Source: Mycobacterium sp. DL440 (GTDB lineage Bacteria; Actinomycetota; Actinomycetes; Mycobacteriales; Mycobacteriaceae). From it: a stretch of DNA of 64,000 nt. The stretch is taken from assembly GCF_011745145.1 (NCBI RefSeq), contig NZ_CP050191.1, forward strand, positions 5,906,473-5,970,472, read 5' to 3'. Below are positions 28,759 through 36,714 of this stretch, piece by piece; position 1 is the first letter of the stretch; each line of letters opens with the position of its first letter. The translations under genes were made by a program, and so were the position numbers. The notes below the pieces were generated by a model. It worked only from the letters and a program-made list of their open reading frames with translations. It was not told the DNA's origin and did no database searches.

Positions 28759-29433
28759 GTGAAAACCCGGGACAGGTGGCTGATCGTGAGCGTGGTGGCG
28801 GCCGTCGCGGTGTATGCGGCGCTGTGGATCGGCTACGCGAGGCAGTGGACCTGGCTCGCCGACGTCGACGCCGCGGGCTTGGCAGGTCCGTACCGGTTCG
28901 GCTCGGCGCACCCGGGCTGGGTGACGGCCTGGGACGTGTTCTGCACCGTGCTCGGGCCCTTTGCCTTCCGGTTGCTGGCATTGGTGATGATCGTCGTCGC
29001 GCTGGTGCGTCGCCGGCGGCGCATCGCCTGGTACCTGGTGCTGACCGTCGAGCTCAGCGCGGTGATCACCGAGCTGGCCAAGTCCCTGGTCGATCGTCCG
29101 CGCCCGTCCACGGCACTGGTCCACGCCCTGTCCACGTCGTTCCCGTCCGGGCATGCGATGGGCGTCATGGTGGCGGTGCCGGCGCTGCTGACGCTTGCCT
29201 GGCCCGTGCTCCGGCCCGCGCTGCGGGGTTGGTGGGCGGCTGCCGGGGCGGTGGTTGTCATCGCGATCGGCGTGGGCCGGGTGGTGCTCAACGTCCACCA
29301 TCCCTCGGATGTGGTGGCCGGGTGGGCGCTGGGCTACGTCTGGTTCGCGGCGGTGTTCCTGCTGTACCCGCCGTACTCACCGACGGTCACGGCAGTGGAC
29401 GGAACACCCGCAGCGCCCGGTAGCGCACGCTGA
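28759..29433 (+). CDS. PAP2-family membrane phosphatase
   Basis: This 224-residue integral membrane protein has the three type 2 phosphatidic acid phosphatase motifs: KSLVDRPRP, SFPSGHA and VVLNVHHPSDVVAGW. Six hydrophobic segments are visible (about 8-24, 48-63, 70-84, 95-110, 135-150, 155-190). It would dephosphorylate a lipid phosphate on the outer leaflet; the substrate is not known. Start GTG 28759 is chosen because upstream sequence is antisense to the previous gene. Its last 47 bp overlap the convergent PAP2-lipid kinase gene. Position fits Rv0308. Confidence 0.85.
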   Translation: MKTRDRWLIVSVVAAVAVYAALWIGYARQWTWLADVDAAGLAGPYRFGSAHPGWVTAWDVFCTVLGPFAFRLLALVMIVVALVRRRRRIAWYLVLTVELSAVITELAKSLVDRPRPSTALVHALSTSFPSGHAMGVMVAVPALLTLAWPVLRPALRGWWAAAGAVVVIAIGVGRVVLNVHHPSDVVAGWALGYVWFAAVFLLYPPYSPTVTAVDGTPAAPGSAR

Positions 29434-30850
29434 AACTGGCCTCGGTGATCGCCTCGCCCACCTCGCCGTCGTAGGCGACGGCGGTGGGTCCGTCGACGGC
29501 GACGAACCGGAACTCCGGCACCCGAAGTTCGTGATAGAGCGGACTGCGTTCGAGCCGGCCCAACGCCACGGATACCGCGATGCGCAGCCGGCTGAAACGC
29601 CGCCCGGTTTCCAGGATCCGCACGTCGATCAGACCGTCATCAAGACGCGGTCGCAGCGACGGGGCGAACCCAGACGGGAAGTACGTCGAATTGCCCAGGA
29701 AGAACAACTCGGTCTCAAGTGTCTTGTCGTCGTAGCTGATCCGCACCGGGGCCTCCCGGCGCAGCGTCAGATACAGCGCGTACATCCCGGCCAGGCGCTT
29801 ACCCATCCGGTGTTCGAGCTTCTCACGCATCCGCACGTAGTTCGGGTACGCGCCGATGCTGGCGGTGTTGATCACCATGCGTTCCTCGTTGAGGCACACC
29901 AGGTCGACGTAGGCCGCGGTGCCTTCGGTGATGGCCTTGACGGTCCGGGCCACCGAATCGCAGCCGATGTCCTTGGCGAAGTGGTTGAACGTCCCGCCGG
30001 GGAACACCGCGAGCGGGACACCTGCCTCGACGGCGATGCCCGCCGCGCAGGCCACCGTGCCGTCGCCGCCGCCCACCGCGAGCACGTCGACGCGGGCAGC
30101 AGTCTCGCGTAACACCGTCTCGATGTCATCGTCGTCGCCGAGTTCGACGATCTCGGTGCGCGGCAGGGCTTTTCGCACATCGTCGACGATCCGCGCGCCC
30201 GTCCCGTCACCGGAAGCCGGGTTGATCACCAGTGCCACACCGGCACCGTCCAGTCGGGGCTCGGTGTGGAACCGCAACGGATCCGAAGCCGGCAGGGTGG
30301 CAGCCGGGATGGTCGGGACGATGCGTGCGCCGAGGACCGCGATCGCGGCGCCGATGCCGAACCCGGCGAACACATCGCCGGGGTAGTGCGCACCGGTGGC
30401 CACCCGGGACAGGCCGACCAGGCCGGCGAGCAGCGCCAGCGGCAGACCGGCGGGTGCGGACTCCAGGCCGACGCCCACCGCGAACGCCGCGGCGCTCGCG
30501 GAGTGGCCCGACGGCAGGGAATGCGAGGTGGGGATGCGCCGGGCCCGCCGGGCCAGCGGGATCAGGCTGCGGTCCGGCCGTGGCCGCCGCCAGATCCGTT
30601 TGGCGACCTGGTTGGTCACCAGGCTGGTCACGGCCAAGCTGACGACGCCGCGCCCGGCACCACGCCGCAACGACGTGCTGCCCAGCGCACCCATGGCGGC
30701 CGCGATGGCAAACCACAGCTTGGAATGGTCTGCGGCCCTGGTCAGCCCGGGCATCACGGTATCCAGCAGTGGGCTCGGTGACTCGGCGACCGCCTCGAAG
30801 ACCTCACGGTCCAACGTGCCCAGGCCCTTGCCGATCGCATGCACGTCCAT
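29387..30850 (-). CDS. PAP2 phosphatase-diacylglycerol kinase fusion
   Basis: This 487-residue fusion has an N-terminal PAP2 domain (about 1-195: KRIWRRPRP, SLPSGHSASAAAFA, VATGAHYPGDVFAGF) and a C-terminal diacylglycerol/sphingosine-kinase domain (about 205-487). Kinase motifs are INPASGDGTG, VGGGDGTVACAAG and FPGGTFNHFAKDIG. A protein that can remove and add lipid phosphates suggests remodelling of phosphatidate or polyprenol lipids in the membrane. The ATG at 30850 is preferred; the open frame continues far upstream but there it is antisense to the L,D-transpeptidase. Neighbouring PAP2 gene is convergent. Confidence 0.85.
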   Translation of the reverse strand: MDVHAIGKGLGTLDREVFEAVAESPSPLLDTVMPGLTRAADHSKLWFAIAAAMGALGSTSLRRGAGRGVVSLAVTSLVTNQVAKRIWRRPRPDRSLIPLARRARRIPTSHSLPSGHSASAAAFAVGVGLESAPAGLPLALLAGLVGLSRVATGAHYPGDVFAGFGIGAAIAVLGARIVPTIPAATLPASDPLRFHTEPRLDGAGVALVINPASGDGTGARIVDDVRKALPRTEIVELGDDDDIETVLRETAARVDVLAVGGGDGTVACAAGIAVEAGVPLAVFPGGTFNHFAKDIGCDSVARTVKAITEGTAAYVDLVCLNEERMVINTASIGAYPNYVRMREKLEHRMGKRLAGMYALYLTLRREAPVRISYDDKTLETELFFLGNSTYFPSGFAPSLRPRLDDGLIDVRILETGRRFSRLRIAVSVALGRLERSPLYHELRVPEFRFVAVDGPTAVAYDGEVGEAITEASFSVRYRALRVFRPLP

Positions 30851-30928
30851 GTCGCCAAGGTAGCCGTCGGGACCGGATCGTGCCCCAAGCTTTACCGGGC
30901 CGAGAGGGACACCGACGACGATGGACGG

Positions 30929-31582
30929 ATGCGCCGACTGCTCGCCATGCTGTGCGCCGGGGTGTTGGCTCTGGCATGCGCGCCCACGGCCGGTGCCGTC
31001 GACCCGCCCTGGTTCGCCCCCTCGGTGGGCAATGCCACCCAGGTGATTTCCGTTGTCGGAGTGGGTGGTTCGAAGGCGAAGATGGATGTCTGGCAACGCG
31101 GGCCGGCGGGCTGGCAGCCGGTCGGCGCGGGGATCGACGCCAACATCGGCTCCAACGGCATGGCCCCGCAGACCCACGACGGGGAAATGAAGACGCCCAT
31201 GGGCATTTTCACCCTCGACTTCGCGTTCGGCACCGCCCCCAACCCCGGTGGCGGGCTGCAGTACGTCCAGGTGACGCCCGACCACTGGTGGGACGGGGAC
31301 ATGAAGAGCCCGACCTACAACACCATGCAGGTGTGCAAGAAGGCGCAGTGCCCGTTCAACACCGATCCGGCCAGCGGCACCGAGAACCTCGACATCACGG
31401 CTTATAAGCACGCGGTGGTCATGGGCGTCAACAAGGCGCGGGTGCCCGGCAACGGTGGCGCGTTCTTCGTGCACACCACTGATGGCGGGCCAACCGCCGG
31501 CTGCGTGGCGATCGACGACGCCACGCTTGTCAAGATCATGCAGTGGCTACGGCCTGGCGCCGTGATCGCCGTCGCGAAATAG
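30929..31582 (+). CDS. Exported L,D-transpeptidase/YkuD-domain protein (Rv0309-like)
   Basis: This 217-residue protein has an N-terminal signal peptide (MRRLLAMLCAGVLALACAPTAGA) and a YkuD catalytic domain, with active-site Cys192 in VHTTDGGPTAGCVAI. QTHDGEMKTPMGIFTLDFAFG matches the conserved region before the active site. Two further cysteines (QVCKKAQCPF) may form a disulfide. YkuD enzymes form 3-3 cross-links in peptidoglycan or attach proteins to it. The classical SHGC is replaced by TAGC, as in Rv0309-type proteins. Converges on the SnoaL gene with 1 bp between. Confidence 0.88.
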   Translation: MRRLLAMLCAGVLALACAPTAGAVDPPWFAPSVGNATQVISVVGVGGSKAKMDVWQRGPAGWQPVGAGIDANIGSNGMAPQTHDGEMKTPMGIFTLDFAFGTAPNPGGGLQYVQVTPDHWWDGDMKSPTYNTMQVCKKAQCPFNTDPASGTENLDITAYKHAVVMGVNKARVPGNGGAFFVHTTDGGPTAGCVAIDDATLVKIMQWLRPGAVIAVAK

Positions 31583-31583
31583 C

Positions 31584-32051
31584 TCAAAGATTGAGGGCGG
31601 CACCGGGTTCCAGCTTGAAGTTGAGCCCGTCGAGCGAGAGGGTGGCGTCGTAGGTGCGGTCGTAACCGGTGGCGCTGATCTTCCAGCCGTCGGCGGTGCG
31701 GCGGTAGCGGTCGTGGTAGAACGCCGAACCGAACAACATGAAGTTCATGCTCGCGACGATCACGCGGTCCTGCAGGTACCAGGTGGCGGTGGCCTCGTCG
31801 CCGTTCACCTCGATCTCGGGGTGCGCGACGCGATGCTCGGTGACGACCTCGGGGCCCAATGAGGCCTTCATGTACTCCACCAGCGCGTCGCGGTCGGTGA
31901 AGTGCAGGGTCTTACCCATGGACTGTCCGTAGTCGCCTGCCACGTCCTCGGTGAGGGTGTCGGCGAACTCGTCCCAGTGCTTGGTGTCCAGTGCACGCAG
32001 GTACCGGTATTTGACTTGCTTGATGTCGTCGATGTCGCCCATGCCCGACAT
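31584..32051 (-). CDS. SnoaL-like/NTF2-fold protein (Rv0310c-like)
   Basis: This 155-residue protein has a SnoaL/NTF2 cone fold: DIDDIKQVKYRYLRALDTKHWDEFADTLTEDV at the start, EHRVAHPEIEVNGDEATATWYLQD in the middle and FYHDRYRRTADGWKISATGYDRTY near the end. The tyrosine, aspartate and histidine positions typical of hydratases and isomerases of this fold are present, but the substrate is unknown. A second in-frame ATG at 32042 is equally plausible. It is divergent from the Hsp70-like gene across 293 bp in which I see no other gene. Confidence 0.8.
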   Translation of the reverse strand: MSGMGDIDDIKQVKYRYLRALDTKHWDEFADTLTEDVAGDYGQSMGKTLHFTDRDALVEYMKASLGPEVVTEHRVAHPEIEVNGDEATATWYLQDRVIVASMNFMLFGSAFYHDRYRRTADGWKISATGYDRTYDATLSLDGLNFKLEPGAALNL

Positions 32052-32344
32052 TTGAGCACAACTCCGGCGGGCGCAATACCCGTTGTGCCCACTGTGGCGA
32101 ACGTGCAGGCTTTCGCGGCAGGGATGCGGCGTTCGGCTGTGGAGGCGGCACGCTCGTCACAGGGGCTGAAACGGTTTGCCGGTCCATTGATCTGACCTTC
32201 GTCCGGGGTGACCATGCCCGTTCCTGTGCGCCACATTAACGTTGCTGACGTGGTCAAAGGCGCACCGCCGGAACGTGCTTGGCCTGGCCGCTGCGGAGTG
32301 TCGGAAGGCCTTGGGGCTGCGCTGCGGCTATCGTGGCGTGCGTT

Positions 32345-33829
32345 ATGAGCGGCCCGTTGGGGTTGTCGATCGGGACCACCAACTTGGTTGCGGCGCGTGT
32401 CGGCAATCAACCTGTCAGCCGGCGTTCGGTGTTGACCTTGTCGACCGACCGGACGCCGCAGGTCGGCGTACCCGAATCCGGTCCCGGTGTCACCTTGAGC
32501 GGGTTCGTCGAGCGGGTCGGCGATCCGGTGCCGTTGGTGGCGCCCGACGGGGCGTCCTACCCCGCCGACACCCTGTTGGTCGAGGCCCTCGATGCGATGG
32601 TCGAGCTGGTCGGCGGACCCTCCGAGCAGCTGGCGATCGCGGTGCCCGCGCACTGGGGTGCACCCACCTTGCGGGCCCTGCGTAACGCGCTGCGGCACAA
32701 CCCGAGCCTGTCGCGCGACGGGCGGCCGCCCCGGCTCGTCCCCGATGCCGTTGCCTCGCTCGCGGCGCTGCGCGCCAACCCGGGTCTGCCGTCCAACGGC
32801 GTGGTAGCACTCCTGGATTTCGGCGGCGGCGGTACCAGCATCACGCTGGCCGACGCCACGTCGGCCTTCGAGCCGATCGACGAGACCACCCGTTATCCCG
32901 ATTTCTCCGGCGATCAGATCGACCAGGCGCTGCTGACCCATGTGCTCGACGGTGTCGCTCAGGCCGGCGGCATCGATCCGGCCGGTACCGTGGCAGTCGG
33001 CTCCCTGGCCCGGCTGCGCGAGGAATGCCGTCAGGCCAAGGAACGGCTGTCGGCAGAGACTGCGACCGACCTGGTGGTCGAGCTGCCCGGATATTCGGCC
33101 ACGGTGCGGGTGACCCGTTCCGAACTCGAGGGGCTGATGCAGGCGCCGCTCACCGGTGTATTGGATGCGCTGGAAAAGGCCTTGGAGCGCAACGGGATCA
33201 GCTGGCCAGCGGTCTCAGCGGTGGTGACCATCGGTGGCGGGGCCAGTATTCCGCTTGTCACCCAACAGCTTTCGGAACATTCGCAGGCGCAGGTGGTGAC
33301 TACACCGCAACCGGCGCTGGATGCCGCGATCGGTGCCGCGTTGTCCGCCGCCTACGCCGCGGATGCCGATGCGCAGACCGGCATGGCCCCCACCCTGGGC
33401 CGGGCGGCGGTGGCGCCGACGGCCGGGATCCCTTCCGGCCCAGCAGGTTCTGAGGGCTCGTCCACCTTCCGCGCGCTGGCCTGGTCGGAAGACGACGCGG
33501 GCGACGACGTGGTGCCCTACACGGGCCCTGATTTGGTGGAGTCCTACGGCAGCGAGACCGCGGCACGTCCGGCCGTGCAGTACGTTCCGCCGACGGGGCC
33601 CATTGAACAACCCCGCGGCGGGTGGGAGCGGTTGCCGTTGACGGTTTTCGCGGTGGCCGCAGCCCTGGTCCTGGTCGCCATCGGTGGTGTGACGTACGCG
33701 TTGACCGGCCACCTCCTGTCACGACGACCACAACCACCACGACCCCGCCGACCACCACGACGACAACCACGCCGCCGACCACGACCACGACCACGCCGAC
33801 CACGACCACCACGACGACGAACCCGATGA
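32345..33829 (+). CDS. Hsp70/actin-like membrane protein (Rv0312-like), frame broken after membrane helix
   Basis: The N-terminal part (about 1-370) is an Hsp70-like actin-fold ATPase: phosphate-1 loop LGLSIGTTNLVAARVG, phosphate-2 VALLDFGGGGTSITLAD and adenosine motif VVTIGGGASIPLV. There is no substrate-binding domain. An acidic linker and one membrane helix (about 430-453) follow. The frame then runs into an Arg/Pro-rich sequence unlike any exported tail and stops at 33829. In the +1-shifted frame the same DNA encodes a Thr/Pro then Gln/Tyr/Pro-rich tail ending at 33987, as expected for Rv0312, which is described as Pro- and Thr-rich. One missing base near 33700-33718 explains this. Start ATG 32345 is the first that gives the actin-like opening. 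Confidence 0.8.
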   Translation: MSGPLGLSIGTTNLVAARVGNQPVSRRSVLTLSTDRTPQVGVPESGPGVTLSGFVERVGDPVPLVAPDGASYPADTLLVEALDAMVELVGGPSEQLAIAVPAHWGAPTLRALRNALRHNPSLSRDGRPPRLVPDAVASLAALRANPGLPSNGVVALLDFGGGGTSITLADATSAFEPIDETTRYPDFSGDQIDQALLTHVLDGVAQAGGIDPAGTVAVGSLARLREECRQAKERLSAETATDLVVELPGYSATVRVTRSELEGLMQAPLTGVLDALEKALERNGISWPAVSAVVTIGGGASIPLVTQQLSEHSQAQVVTTPQPALDAAIGAALSAAYAADADAQTGMAPTLGRAAVAPTAGIPSGPAGSEGSSTFRALAWSEDDAGDDVVPYTGPDLVESYGSETAARPAVQYVPPTGPIEQPRGGWERLPLTVFAVAAALVLVAIGGVTYALTGHLLSRRPQPPRPRRPPRRQPRRRPRPRPRRPRPPRRRTR

Positions 33830-33987
33830 CGACGACGTACGTCACCGTGCCGTTCGTTCCGGTGCCCATTCCGATCCAGGTGCCGAACCGCGGTGAAACG
33901 CAGCAACCCCAGTACCCCTACCCGCAACAACCGCAGTACCCGTACCAGCAGCAGCAGCCGCAGAATCCGTTCCAGCCCTATCCCTGA
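33712..33987 (+). other. Thr/Pro- and Gln/Tyr-rich exported tail of the Hsp70-like gene, in shifted frame
   Basis: Read in the frame of base 33712, the DNA gives PPV, then long Thr runs broken by Pro pairs, then YVTVPFVPVPIPIQVPN and a Q/P/Y-rich end (QQPQYPYPQQPQYPYQQ). It has no start codon or ribosome-binding site of its own at the junction and follows the membrane helix of the upstream frame directly, so it is almost certainly the C-terminal part of the same protein. Exported Thr/Pro-rich segments are often O-mannosylated in mycobacteria. Confidence 0.75.
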
Positions 33988-34077
33988 CGACCTGTGGTGT
34001 TGCTGGACCGTCGCTGAACGGTACTTGGCAAAGGTTGAGCCGGCGGACCATGAGCAAGCGCCCTTCGCTCGCTCTGC

Positions 34078-34089
34078 CTTGACGTCAAG
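34078..34089. promoter_or_regulatory. Perfect 12-bp palindrome upstream of cupin gene
   Basis: CTTGACGTCAAG is fully symmetric and contains a possible -35 element (TTGACG). It lies 125 bp before the cupin start in the 226-bp gap after the Hsp70-like gene. It could be an operator; the binding protein is unknown. Confidence 0.35.
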
Positions 34090-34119
34090 AGGCTCGCTGT
34101 ACACGAAAAGTGTTGTGCG

Positions 34120-34135
34120 CATTGTCAATACAATG
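34120..34135. promoter_or_regulatory. Inverted repeat CATTGT-CAAT-ACAATG
   Basis: Perfect 6-bp arms with a 4-bp centre lie 79 bp upstream of the cupin gene in an AT-rich patch. Size and symmetry suit a TetR- or MarR-type operator; no matching regulator gene is adjacent. Confidence 0.35.
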
Positions 34136-34213
34136 AACTGACAGCGGGGTTCGGCAATACGCTGCCGGGTACGTCGTTCGGCGGTACCTTCTCGGTCAAA
34201 ACCGGGAGGAAAG

Positions 34214-34663
34214 ATGAAGCGCATCCATGCCGTCGTCGTGGGCGCCATGGCGACCGTCGCCGCAGGCTCGTTCGCTGGACCGGCTGCAGCAACTCCCGCC
34301 GAGGGAGACGTCGTGCGCACCGATCTCGGCAAAGGCACCACCACCGCGCCGATCTGGGTCGTGACGGCGGGCCAGCCGACCACGTTGCATGTCCAGAGCC
34401 TGCTGCTCAAACCGGGGGCCCGCAGTGGCTGGCACACCCATCCCGGACCGGAGCAGTCGGTGATCAACGACGGTGCGGTGGTCGTGCGGAGTGCGGGTGA
34501 CTGTGCGCCTGCGGTGTACACGGCGGGCCAGCTGGTCGTCATCCCGGCCGGGGTGGCCCACCAGGTCACCAACGAGGGCGCCGACGACGCCGATGTCGTC
34601 GTGACCTACACGCTGCCCGCCGACGCTCCGGTGCGGGACGACTCGCCTGACCAGTGTCCCTAG
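34214..34663 (+). CDS. Exported cupin-domain protein
   Basis: This 149-residue protein has a signal peptide (MKRIHAVVVGAMATVAAGSFAGPAAA) followed by one cupin barrel. Cupin motif 1 is GWHTHPGPEQSVINDG, with two His and a Glu as metal ligands, and motif 2 is QLVVIPAGVAHQVTNEG, with a His. Two cysteines (GDCAPA and DQCP) could form a disulfide. The substrate is unknown; small exported cupins are often binding proteins or simple dioxygenases. GGGAGGA 6-7 bp before the ATG is a good ribosome-binding site. Confidence 0.8.
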   Translation: MKRIHAVVVGAMATVAAGSFAGPAAATPAEGDVVRTDLGKGTTTAPIWVVTAGQPTTLHVQSLLLKPGARSGWHTHPGPEQSVINDGAVVVRSAGDCAPAVYTAGQLVVIPAGVAHQVTNEGADDADVVVTYTLPADAPVRDDSPDQCP

Positions 34664-34741
34664 CTGGGGAAACGAGCTTGCAACCACGAAACTTTGGGCA
34701 GGGGTCGAATATCTGGGTAAGAGTTCGGTTAAGGTTCTGCT

Positions 34742-35620
34742 GTGCCTGAGATGGATCGTCGCAGTGTGATGTTCATGATGGGTCTGGGGGTGGCAGCGGC
34801 AGCGCTGCCCACCGGGACGGCCAACGCCGACCCGGCTGCACCTGGTCCCGGAGCGCCCGGAGCGCCCACCCCGCCGGCTGCTACCGCGGCGTCACCGACG
34901 TACCTGTTCCAGGATGAGTTCAACGGCCCGGCCGGGACCCCTCCCGATCCCGCGTGGTGGCATCTGGTGCCCGAGCGCGAGATGATCAAGAACCCGGTCG
35001 AGTGGGACAAGCCGTTCAACATGGGCCGCTACGTCACCGACACCGACCACGCATTCCAGGACGGCAAGGGCAACCTGGTGATCCGCGCGACCCGCGGCCC
35101 CGGCACCACGGTGCAGGAGAAGTACGCGGGCGCCAAGGTCGTCGGAAACTGGCGCGGTGGCATCGGCACCACGTGGGAGGCGCGGGTCAAGCTCAATTGC
35201 CTGACCGACGGTGCGTGGCCCGCGTTCTGGCTCCTCAACGACGATCCCGTCCGCGGTGGCGAGGTCGACCTGGTCGAGTGGTATGGCAACCGTGACTGGC
35301 CGTCAGGCTCCACGGTGCACGCCCGCCTGGACGGCGAGTCCTTCGCCACCAACCCGCATCCCATCGACAGCGGGTGGCACACCTGGCGGATGTCGTGGAC
35401 GCCGCAGGGCATGTACTTCTGGAAGGACTACGCCCCGGGCATGGAACCCTTCTTCGAGGTTCCGGCCAACTCGTTGCAGGACTGGCCGTTCAACGATCCG
35501 GGCTACACCCTGGTGCCGGTGTTCAACATCGCCGTCGGCGGCTCCGGTGGCCGCGATCCGAGCGGTGGCAACTACCCGGCCGAGATGCTGGTCGACTGGA
35601 TTCGCGTCTTCCAGGGCTGA
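34742..35620 (+). CDS. Exported GH16 beta-1,3-glucanase (Rv0315-like)
   Basis: This 292-residue protein closely resembles Rv0315. The N-terminus MDRRSVMFMMGLGVAAAALP looks like a twin-arginine signal, followed by a Pro/Ala linker and a GH16 lectin-like jelly roll. The catalytic ExDxxE is GEVDLVEWYG at about residues 174-179. YLFQDEFNG, GGIGTTWEARVKL and YTLVPVFNIAVGGSGG are further family blocks. It would hydrolyse beta-1,3-glucan outside the cell. GTG 34742 is the called start; ATG 34751 in the same frame is also plausible and gives a more typical Tat leader. Confidence 0.88.
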   Translation: MPEMDRRSVMFMMGLGVAAAALPTGTANADPAAPGPGAPGAPTPPAATAASPTYLFQDEFNGPAGTPPDPAWWHLVPEREMIKNPVEWDKPFNMGRYVTDTDHAFQDGKGNLVIRATRGPGTTVQEKYAGAKVVGNWRGGIGTTWEARVKLNCLTDGAWPAFWLLNDDPVRGGEVDLVEWYGNRDWPSGSTVHARLDGESFATNPHPIDSGWHTWRMSWTPQGMYFWKDYAPGMEPFFEVPANSLQDWPFNDPGYTLVPVFNIAVGGSGGRDPSGGNYPAEMLVDWIRVFQG

Positions 35621-35642
35621 TTATTTTCCGGGCTTTCCGCGG

Positions 35643-35693
35643 AACTACGGGTTGTGACGTCTTTCCGACGATGTCACGTCAAAACCCGTAGTT
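35643..35693. terminator. Long hairpin between convergent genes
   Basis: AACTACGGGTT (35643-35653) pairs with AACCCGTAGTT (35683-35693). Inside it TGACGT (35655-35660) pairs with ACGTCA (35676-35681), with one mismatch between the two stem parts and a 15-nt loop. The 18-bp stem lies between the ends of the GH16 gene and the alcohol dehydrogenase gene, where a bidirectional terminator would be useful. There is no clear U-run, which is common for mycobacterial terminators. It may instead be a dispersed intergenic repeat. Confidence 0.6.
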
Positions 35694-35700
35694 TCGGCGT

Positions 35701-36714
35701 TTAAGGGCAGACCGCTGTCCGCAGCTTGCCGGGCGGCGGCGGGTTGAGCGCCGACGCGATCTGCTTGAGGGGCACCGGTGCGACGACGAGCGCGTCCCAT
35801 GGAAAGCGTTCGCGGGTGCGGTCGAGGAAATCCACGGCCCGATGCAGGTGCCGGGGCTCGTAGTTGTGCACACCGGTGATGGTCAGCCATTGCCGCACAA
35901 CGGTTTCCGGATCCACCGCCAACGGCGGCCCAGGGGTGACCGAGCCGGCGAGTACCAGCGTGCTGCCGATGTCGAGACGGCCCAAGGCATCGGTGACGGC
36001 CGCGGAAGACCCGGTGTAGTCGATCGCCACATCGACCGGGTCTCCGTCGGACGCGTGGCCGCCGAAGCGCGGGACCAACGCCATGCGGTCGGCGTTGCGG
36101 TCGACCACCTGCACAGCGGCTCCCGCTGCGGCACATGCCGCGACGGCGGTGAGGCCAAGCATGCCCGCTCCGTTGATGAGAACCCGTCGCCCGGCAAGCT
36201 CACCGGCGGCTTCCAGGGTGGCCATCACCGTCGCCGTCGCGCATGCGGCCGGCGCGGCGACCGGATCGGAAAGTGTCTCGGGGACCACGGCGATCGTGGT
36301 GCCCCGCGGCAGAACCACATGTGCGGCATAGGAACCCGACAACGGCCAGTCCCCGTCGAACGGCTCGTGGCCCACCTTGCGCACCGACAGACATTTGGCG
36401 CTCAGCCCAGCCCGACACCGACGGCACGAACCGCAGGCCACCGTCACCGACCAGATAACCCGTTGCCCGACTCGCACATCCGCGCCCGGACCGGTCGCGA
36501 CGATCTCGCCGACGGCCTCGTGTCCCAGCACCGACGGGCAGGCCGCGGAACGGCGGCCCATGACGGTGTGCAGATCGCTGCCGCACACCGTGGCCAGCCG
36601 CACTCGGACCAGCACCTCTCCGGTGCCGAGTTCGGGAACCGGGACGGTCCGCACGTCGACACCGGAGCCGGTCCAGACGGCGGCCACCGTCACACGAGGC
36701 GGGATCGGATCCAT
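35701..36714 (-). CDS. Zinc alcohol dehydrogenase linked to phosphonate transport
   Basis: This 337-residue medium-chain dehydrogenase has a catalytic zinc site in VCGSDLHTVMGRR and VLGHEAVGEIV, structural zinc cysteines in CGSCRRCRAGLSAKC, and the nucleotide-binding loop INGAGMLGLTAVA. Its position as last gene of a phn operon matches the family annotated as phosphonate-associated alcohol dehydrogenase, which might oxidise an alcohol or phosphono-alcohol intermediate. That link is by context only. Start ATG 36714 overlaps the end of phnE by 25 bp, so it is translated with the transporter. Confidence 0.8.
   Translation of the reverse strand: MDPIPPRVTVAAVWTGSGVDVRTVPVPELGTGEVLVRVRLATVCGSDLHTVMGRRSAACPSVLGHEAVGEIVATGPGADVRVGQRVIWSVTVACGSCRRCRAGLSAKCLSVRKVGHEPFDGDWPLSGSYAAHVVLPRGTTIAVVPETLSDPVAAPAACATATVMATLEAAGELAGRRVLINGAGMLGLTAVAACAAAGAAVQVVDRNADRMALVPRFGGHASDGDPVDVAIDYTGSSAAVTDALGRLDIGSTLVLAGSVTPGPPLAVDPETVVRQWLTITGVHNYEPRHLHRAVDFLDRTRERFPWDALVVAPVPLKQIASALNPPPPGKLRTAVCP

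Noticed and set aside
29387..31474. A 695-codon version of the PAP2-lipid kinase starting at 31474
   Set aside because: The extra N-terminal 208 codons are antisense to the L,D-transpeptidase, which has clear signal peptide and active-site motifs.
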